DNA of 42,124 nt from Nanobdellota archaeon (GTDB taxonomy: Archaea; Nanobdellota; Nanobdellia; SCGC-AAA011-G17; ARS1403): contig NZBI01000022.1 in assembly GCA_002687825.1 (NCBI GenBank), positions 1-42,124 of the forward strand, in the 5' to 3' direction. The notes under the pieces were generated by a model. That model did no database searches. It was not told the origin of the DNA and saw only the letters and a program-made list of their open reading frames with translations. A program made the translations under genes and the position numbers. Below, piece after piece: positions 37,987 to 42,124 of the stretch. The first letter of the stretch is position 1, and each line of letters starts with the position of its first letter.

Positions 37987-38244
37987 ATGGGAACTAAAAC
38001 AATTTCTATAATGGATGATGCATATAATATTTTGTTGAGTAGAAAACATGAAAATGAGAGTTTTTCAGAAGTTATTAGAAAGTTGGTTGGAAAAAAGACG
38101 GATATTATGGAATTTGCTGGAGCGTGGAAAGATGTTCCTGATAAAGAAATAGAAGGTATGAAGAAGAGAATAAACTCTATAAGAAGGAAAGCTACTGTAG
38201 ATTTATTAAAAAAACTGGAAAAAGATGATATGCATAGACACTGA
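37987..38244 (+). CDS. vapB: VapB-type antitoxin
   Basis: 85 residues from the ATG at 37987 (MGTKTISIMDDAYNILLSRK). This is the archaeal ribbon-helix-helix/DUF217-type antitoxin start: a strand TKTISI followed by helix DAYNILLSR and NESFSEVIRKLVGKK. The C-terminal acidic-basic helix (KEIEGMKKRINSIRRK...LLKKLEKDD) should wrap the toxin. Upstream in-frame ATGs would add MCTYMCMC only; they are closer to the TATA box but not homologous. Overlaps vapC by 20 nt. Confidence 0.85.
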   Translation: MGTKTISIMDDAYNILLSRKHENESFSEVIRKLVGKKTDIMEFAGAWKDVPDKEIEGMKKRINSIRRKATVDLLKKLEKDDMHRH

Positions 38245-38611
38245 TTGTATTATTGATTTTTTAAAAGATAAAGAAGGAGCAGTTAATTTTGTCGATAGTT
38301 ATAAGGATGAGATTGTTACTACTGAAATTAATGTTTTTGAAGTTTTTATCGGTATTTATACAAAAGATGATCATTTAAGAGAAGAAGAATCTGCTATAAA
38401 ATTTTTTGATTCTATAGAAATTTTAAGGATTCATGGTTGGGGGATGAAAGCTGCTGAAATCTTAGCTAATTTGATTAAAAACGGTAATGTAATAGAGGAA
38501 AACGATTGTTTTATTGCCTCAATTATTTTGCTAAATGGTTGTAATAAGATAATAACCAGAAATGAAAAACATTTTTCTAGGATTGAAGGAATAGAAATTA
38601 TAAAATATTAA
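38225..38611 (+). CDS. vapC: VapC-type PIN-domain toxin
   Basis: 128 residues. PIN acids: D5 (MICIDTDCIIDFL), E34/E39 (TTEINVFEVFIG), D94 (EENDCFIASI), and ITRNEKHF near the end, where many members have D and this one His. A Mg-dependent RNase that usually cuts tRNA or rRNA when VapB is degraded. The operon order VapB then VapC and the overlap are standard. Convergent 4-nt stop overlap with the TGS protein. Confidence 0.9.
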   Translation: MICIDTDCIIDFLKDKEGAVNFVDSYKDEIVTTEINVFEVFIGIYTKDDHLREEESAIKFFDSIEILRIHGWGMKAAEILANLIKNGNVIEENDCFIASIILLNGCNKIITRNEKHFSRIEGIEIIKY

Positions 38612-39450
38612 TTTTTTTCAATATGAAATTCTACAATATCATCATCTTTTAAGATATGTTTAAGCCCAACTCTTTGATTTTTAAATTTTCCAGAAGGTCC
38701 GTTTACAACAGAATATTTAAATTTTTTAATGAAATCTTTATGTACTTTAACGCCTAAATCTCTAACATTACTTTTTTTATCTAAAGCTACTGGAGGATAA
38801 GCTTTTTCTTTACCTGGCTCTTTTGTATAGACTTTAATTAAATTTAAATTTTTCCAGATTTTTTCTTTTATATCTTCTTTTTCAATGTAAATAATTTTTT
38901 TTATTTTTAAAGTTGAAAGCTCGCGATCCAATAAATTTTTTTCTGAAGGATCATTAAATAATAATAAAATTAAATCGCAAGTTTCTATTATAGAAAATAA
39001 AGATGGGCCTAGTTCTGTTTCTAGAAAATTTTTAACAACAGCTGGAATTTCAATTATTTGGATTTTAACTCCTTGATAGTCTAAAATACCGTATTCTGGT
39101 TTTTTGGTTGTAAATTCATAAGAAGCAATTTTAACATTAGCGTTGGTTAATTCTTTTAGTAAAGTACTTTTGCCACTATTAGTAACACCTAATAAAGCAA
39201 CAGAGGCAGCACCTTCTTTTTTAAAGGAAATTTTTTGGAAGCCACCTTTTTTTAGCTCTTTTTGTTTTGTTGTACTAAATCTAAGTTTAGCTATTTTTGT
39301 TTTAATATTTTTTCTCAGAATTTCTGCTCCCTTATGGGAAGGCGCTAAACTGAGCATTTTTTTTAGTGCATTTATTTTTTCTTCATCTGTATTAGCGTTA
39401 TGATAATCTTCTTCTGCTTTTTGATAATGAATGTCTGGGTTGACTGGCAT
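38608..39450 (-). CDS. DRG/Obg-like GTPase with C-terminal TGS domain, degenerate G3
   Basis: 280 residues. A helical N-domain with a TPR-like HYQKAEEDYHNANTDEEKINALKKM; G1 GVTNSGKST (about 88-96); C-terminal TGS domain (YSVVNGPSGKFKNQRVGLKHILKDDDIVEFHIEK). The G3 motif is EIPAVV instead of DxPG, and G4 (NKxD) is not evident, so GTP binding may persist with weak hydrolysis. DRG-type proteins act on ribosomes. The short length compared with normal DRG (about 365) fits a reduced form. Leaderless promoter. Confidence 0.75.
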   Translation of the reverse strand: MPVNPDIHYQKAEEDYHNANTDEEKINALKKMLSLAPSHKGAEILRKNIKTKIAKLRFSTTKQKELKKGGFQKISFKKEGAASVALLGVTNSGKSTLLKELTNANVKIASYEFTTKKPEYGILDYQGVKIQIIEIPAVVKNFLETELGPSLFSIIETCDLILLLFNDPSEKNLLDRELSTLKIKKIIYIEKEDIKEKIWKNLNLIKVYTKEPGKEKAYPPVALDKKSNVRDLGVKVHKDFIKKFKYSVVNGPSGKFKNQRVGLKHILKDDDIVEFHIEKN

Positions 39451-39472
39451 AGTAAAAGTATTAATAGTTTGG

Positions 39473-39482
39473 TTTTAAATAT
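39473..39482 (-). promoter_or_regulatory. TATA box, leaderless promoter of the TGS protein gene
   Basis: TATTTAAAAC on the minus strand, centre 27 nt before the ATG at 39450. It abuts the inverted repeat pair at 39482-39556. Confidence 0.5.
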
Positions 39483-39556
39483 TTTTGGTGAAGCTTTTTG
39501 TTAAAAAAGGTTCTGTGATTAAAAGAACTTTCTTAAAAAGAACCTTCACTAAGAAA
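39482..39556. repeat. Dispersed A-rich repeat, inverted pair E3
   Basis: Minus-oriented half 39482-39515 (TTTTTGGTGAAGCTTTTTG, then TTAAAAAAGGTTCTG) and plus-oriented half about 39524-39556 (AAAGAACTTTCTTAAAAAG, then AACCTTCACTAAGAAAT). AAGGTTCT and AGAACCTT pair perfectly, and GGTGAAG faces CCTTCAC, so the pair can fold into a hairpin. It sits in the divergent spacer before both flanking genes. Confidence 0.65.
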
Positions 39557-39570
39557 TTAAGAGTAAAAAG

Positions 39571-39580
39571 CTTTTTAAAG
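39571..39580 (+). promoter_or_regulatory. TATA box, leaderless promoter of the MscS-like gene
   Basis: CTTTTTAAAG, centre 26 nt before the ATG at 39602. Confidence 0.5.
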
Positions 39581-39601
39581 TATATTTTCTAAAATACAAG
39601 T

Positions 39602-40156
39602 ATGGTAGATATAACTCAGATAAATGTGTTATTCAATGAAAGGTTAGCAAAATTAGTGGCAGCTATAGCTATTTTGTTGATTGGAATTTTGTTTGCGAGA
39701 TTTTTAAGTAAATTGACGAATAAGATTTTGAAGGAAGTTAAGTTAAATGATATATTAAAAGAGGAATTTGGTATAAAATTACCATTGGAAGAGTTTTTTT
39801 CTAGGGTTATAGAATATTTGATTTATTTTGCGACGATAATTATGGCTTTGAATCAGTTAGGGTTAACGACGATTATTTTATATATAATTTTAGTAGTTAT
39901 TTTAGTTATTATTATTGTGTTGATTATTTTAGCTTTTAAGGATTTTATGCCTAATTTGACCGCCGGATTTTATATTAATCAGAGGAAGAATTTTAAGAAA
40001 GGAGATAATATTGAGGTTGATACAGTTATGGGTAAAGTTTTAGATATTAATTTGGTAGAGACTAAGATTAAAACTAAAGAAGGGGATGAGATTTTAGTTC
40101 CGAATTCTTTTTTATTGAAGAGAAGTATTAGGAAAAAAAGAAATAGAAGCTATTAG
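39602..40156 (+). CDS. MscS-family mechanosensitive channel (short form)
   Basis: 184 residues. Three hydrophobic segments (KLVAAIAILLIGILFARFLSKL; VIEYLIYFATIIMALNQLGL; IILYIILVVILVIIIVLIILAF), then the MscS neck and beta domain: DFMPNLTAGFYINQRKNFKKGDNIEVDTVMGKVLDINLVETKIKTKEGDEILVPNSFLL. The C-terminal alpha/beta cage of MscS is missing; the end is basic (KRSIRKKRNRSY). A tension-gated safety valve is expected. It stands between two inverted repeat pairs (39482-39556 and 40152-40228). Confidence 0.87.
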   Translation: MVDITQINVLFNERLAKLVAAIAILLIGILFARFLSKLTNKILKEVKLNDILKEEFGIKLPLEEFFSRVIEYLIYFATIIMALNQLGLTTIILYIILVVILVIIIVLIILAFKDFMPNLTAGFYINQRKNFKKGDNIEVDTVMGKVLDINLVETKIKTKEGDEILVPNSFLLKRSIRKKRNRSY

Positions 40157-40228
40157 AAAAACCTTCACCAAAATAAATATTCGTGGAAATTCTATTTTTG
40201 GTAAAGCTTTTTGTTAAAAAAGGTTTTG
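40152..40228. repeat. Dispersed A-rich repeat, inverted pair E4
   Basis: Plus half about 40152-40175 (TTAGAAAAACCTTCACCAAAA) and minus half 40195-40228 (TTTTTGGTAAAGCTTTTTG, then TTAAAAAAGGTTTTG). Arms match at about 15 of 18 positions and can fold into a hairpin. The minus half equals the one at 39482 at 32 of 34 positions by eye. It lies between the convergent MscS-like gene and 23S rRNA, so here it could act as a two-way terminator. Confidence 0.65.
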
Positions 40229-40284
40229 CAACTAAAAAAATAAATTTCACAATTCAAAATATAAGTTTAACATTGGTTTTGTAA

Positions 40285-42124
40285 GAATGAGTTGTTAGTA
40301 ACCGCACGCTAAATTTCTCGCCGGAGCTTGAAACTTACACGCCAGTCCTATCGAACCTGTCTTTTACAGGTACTCTAAGATGTTTCTTTTCTAGGTCAGC
40401 TTCGTGCTTAGATGCTTTCAGCACTTATCCAATAAAGGCGTAGCTGCTCTGCCTGCCCTGTCGGACAACAGATACACCAGAGGCCTCGAACCATTGTTCC
40501 TCTCGTACTAAATGGTCCTTCCTATCAAACATCAACACTTCCAGTAGATATCATACATACTGTCTCACAACGTATTAAACCCAGCTCACGATCCGTTTTA
40601 ATGGGTGAACACCCCCACCCTTGGTCGCTTCTGCACAACCAGGATACGGAGAGCCGACATCGATGTAGCAAGCCGCGCCGTCGATTTGAGCTCTTAGGCG
40701 CGACGACTCTGTTATCCCCGAGATAGCTTTTCTGTCATCTCTAACCCCCATCAAGGAGGTTTAGAGGTTCGCTAGACCTGACTTTCGTCTCTGGATTCTT
40801 TGTTTGTCAGAATCCAGTCAGGCCGGCTTTTGCTCTTGCACTCTTCACAGGAGTTCTAAACCTGTTGAGCCGACCTTTGGGCCCTACTGATATCTTTTCA
40901 GCAGGGGCCGCCCCAGCCAAACTACCCGCCTATAAATGTCCTAGATTTCTAGTTAGTGAAGCAGGTTTTATTGGGTGGTATCTCACTTGAGTCTACACTT
41001 TTCCCGAAAGAAAAGTTTGAACGACTCCCACCTATACTGAGCAATGAAACCTACCTCACACTCATAGGTTGTAGTAAAGTTCTACGGGGTCTTCGCTTCC
41101 CACTGGAAGTCACTGGCCTTTGCACCAGTAAAGTGTGTTCGGGGGATTTTAGCTAGGGACAGTGGAAGTCTCGTTGCGCCTTCATGCGAGTCGTCAATTA
41201 AACGACAAGGTATTTCGCTACCTTAAGAGAGTTATAGTTACCCCCGCCGTTTACTAGCTCTTACTTCAGTTGAAACTGAGATTTGAGTACTAGCACTGGG
41301 CAGACGTCACCTTCTATACAAGTCCTTTCGGAGTAGCAGAAGGTTAAGTTTTTATTAAACAGTCGGACCTCCTTTGTTATTGAATCCTGTAATCGCAATC
41401 ATATGATTACAAACACAGGAACAGCTTAAACCGAAGCTACGCTGCTAATTTGCTGAATTCCCTTAGCTAAATTGGTCCCACATACCTTGGGCTATTCACC
41501 CTGGGCACCTGTGCTGGTTCTGGGTACGATTATTCAAGTTACTTACCAATTCTATTTTTACGAAATCCTGGCATCAACCAAATCGACTCAAGGTCGACAC
41601 ATCTTAAGTTTAAGCAGGTTCTCACCATTACGGTACTTCCCTGCCTTATCTTAATTGATCTTAACGACGATTAAGATTGATTTAGCCAGAACTGTCTAGA
41701 ATTGGTCTTACGTTACCGTGTGTACTTAAATAGTAAAGGAATTTTAACCTTTTTCCCTTTCCCCTTGTCCAAGTTATGGACTTGGTTAGGATCGACTTAC
41801 CCTCAGCTGAATTCCAGTGCTGAGGAAACCTTGCCCTTTCGGTATTAAGGATTCTCACCTTATTTAGATCTTACTACCACCAGGATTTTCATCTTTACTA
41901 GGTCCATCTTTTCTTGCGAAAAAACTTCTACCCTAACAAAGCGCCTGCCTACTACACATCCACTATAAGCGGATGGTTTGCAATATCGGTAATCAGTTTA
42001 GTCCCGTCCATTTTCAGGGCTTAATGTCTTGACAGGTAAGCTATTACGCACTTTTTAAAGGATTGCTGCTTCTGAGCATACCTTCCTGCTGTCTATGATG
42101 TTAAACACCTTTCACCCTTTAACA
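40285..42124 (-). rRNA. 23S ribosomal RNA, 3' two thirds, truncated by the window
   Basis: Minus strand. Recognised segments: the GTPase centre (AGAAGCAGCAATCCTTTAAA, near 42055), the peptidyl-transferase and domain V stretches, the sarcin-ricin loop (AGTACGAGAGGAACAATGG, about 40495-40510), and the 3' region GGATAAGTGCTGAAAGCATC (about 40420-40440). The 5' third lies beyond base 42124. The 3' end is placed near 40285 by comparison with remembered archaeal ends (ACTAACAACTC) and is uncertain by some 20 nt. From the GTPase centre to the 3' end the length agrees with E. coli, so no large intron is present in this part. Higher G+C than the protein genes around it. Confidence 0.96.

Noticed and set aside
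40956-41654. Open frames within the last 2 kb
   Set aside because: They lie inside 23S rRNA on the opposite strand.
40285-42124. Intron or homing endonuclease gene in 23S rRNA
   Set aside because: The distance from the GTPase centre to the 3' end agrees with an uninterrupted 23S, and no coding insert is seen.

Overview
The window looks like a chromosomal segment of an archaeon, most likely a DPANN lineage close to Woesearchaeota/Pacearchaeota. This rests on: strongly A+T-rich DNA with G+C-rich RNA genes; an intron in the anticodon loop of tRNA-Ser; diphthine synthase (a eukaryote/archaea pathway); an XPD-type iron-sulfur helicase; a PhoU-like regulator with an AbrB-type N-terminus; the Era-like GTPase / DUF2073 / Zn-ribbon trio; a stand-alone LAGLIDADG endonuclease; many small unknown proteins; and mostly leaderless genes whose TATA box sits about 25-30 nt before the ATG. 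The lineage is an inference; no marker was compared with a database.

Layout. 1-4.1 kb: surface proteins: the tail of a zinc protease (HExxHxxGxxH), a 1163-residue mosaic exoprotein (WSC, LamG, PA14, Cys-rich, dockerin-like) and a small lipoprotein. 4.1-8.9 kb: a minus-strand housekeeping block: CYTH protein, SAHH-like NAD protein, AbrB-PhoU regulator, S51 peptidase, and hisS directly behind tRNA-His. 9-10.1 kb: two small unknown genes, tRNA-Glu(CTC) and intron-bearing tRNA-Ser(CGA). 10.1-12.5 kb: a lipoprotein with two dockerin-like repeats and a C-terminal TolB-like propeller. 12.5-16.3 kb: a radical SAM gene, two unknown genes and a methyltransferase joined by near-identical junction repeats, then dphB. 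16.3-20.8 kb: an orphan protein, a basic protein, and a secreted HEAT-repeat protein with a caspase-like C-terminus. 20.8-25.9 kb: the Era-like GTPase operon, a sugar-nucleotide epimerase, and a membrane-anchored protein with an AAA+ ATPase. 25.9-31.6 kb: XPD helicase, homing endonuclease coupled to a glutaredoxin, a tiny AbrB-like gene with its own palindromic operator, a methyltransferase, a U32 protein and a coiled-coil protein. 31.6-40.2 kb: PHP phosphoesterase, rlmE operon, a cupredoxin-like protein lacking histidine ligands, membrane proteins, a second radical SAM enzyme, a nuclease lipoprotein, a probable frameshifted membrane protein, VapBC, a DRG-like TGS protein and an MscS-like channel. 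40.3 kb to the end: the 3' two thirds of 23S rRNA, minus strand.

How it works together. Translation and its modification dominate (hisS with tRNA-His, two tRNAs, dphB, rlmE, U32, GTPases, 23S rRNA). A second theme is the cell surface: at least eight proteins have signal peptides, lipoboxes or single anchors, and three share the same DDFF-type dockerin-like repeat, fitting a cell that interacts closely with others. The genome is very compact: five convergent pairs overlap by the same 4 nt around a shared TTA, and at least two divergent pairs appear to share one symmetric TATA box.

The best candidates for something undescribed are the repeat-bounded gene array at 14.05-15.0 kb, the secreted HEAT/caspase-like protein, the A-rich inverted repeat family scattered over 33.9-40.2 kb, and the mini-AbrB gene with a perfect operator over its own start.
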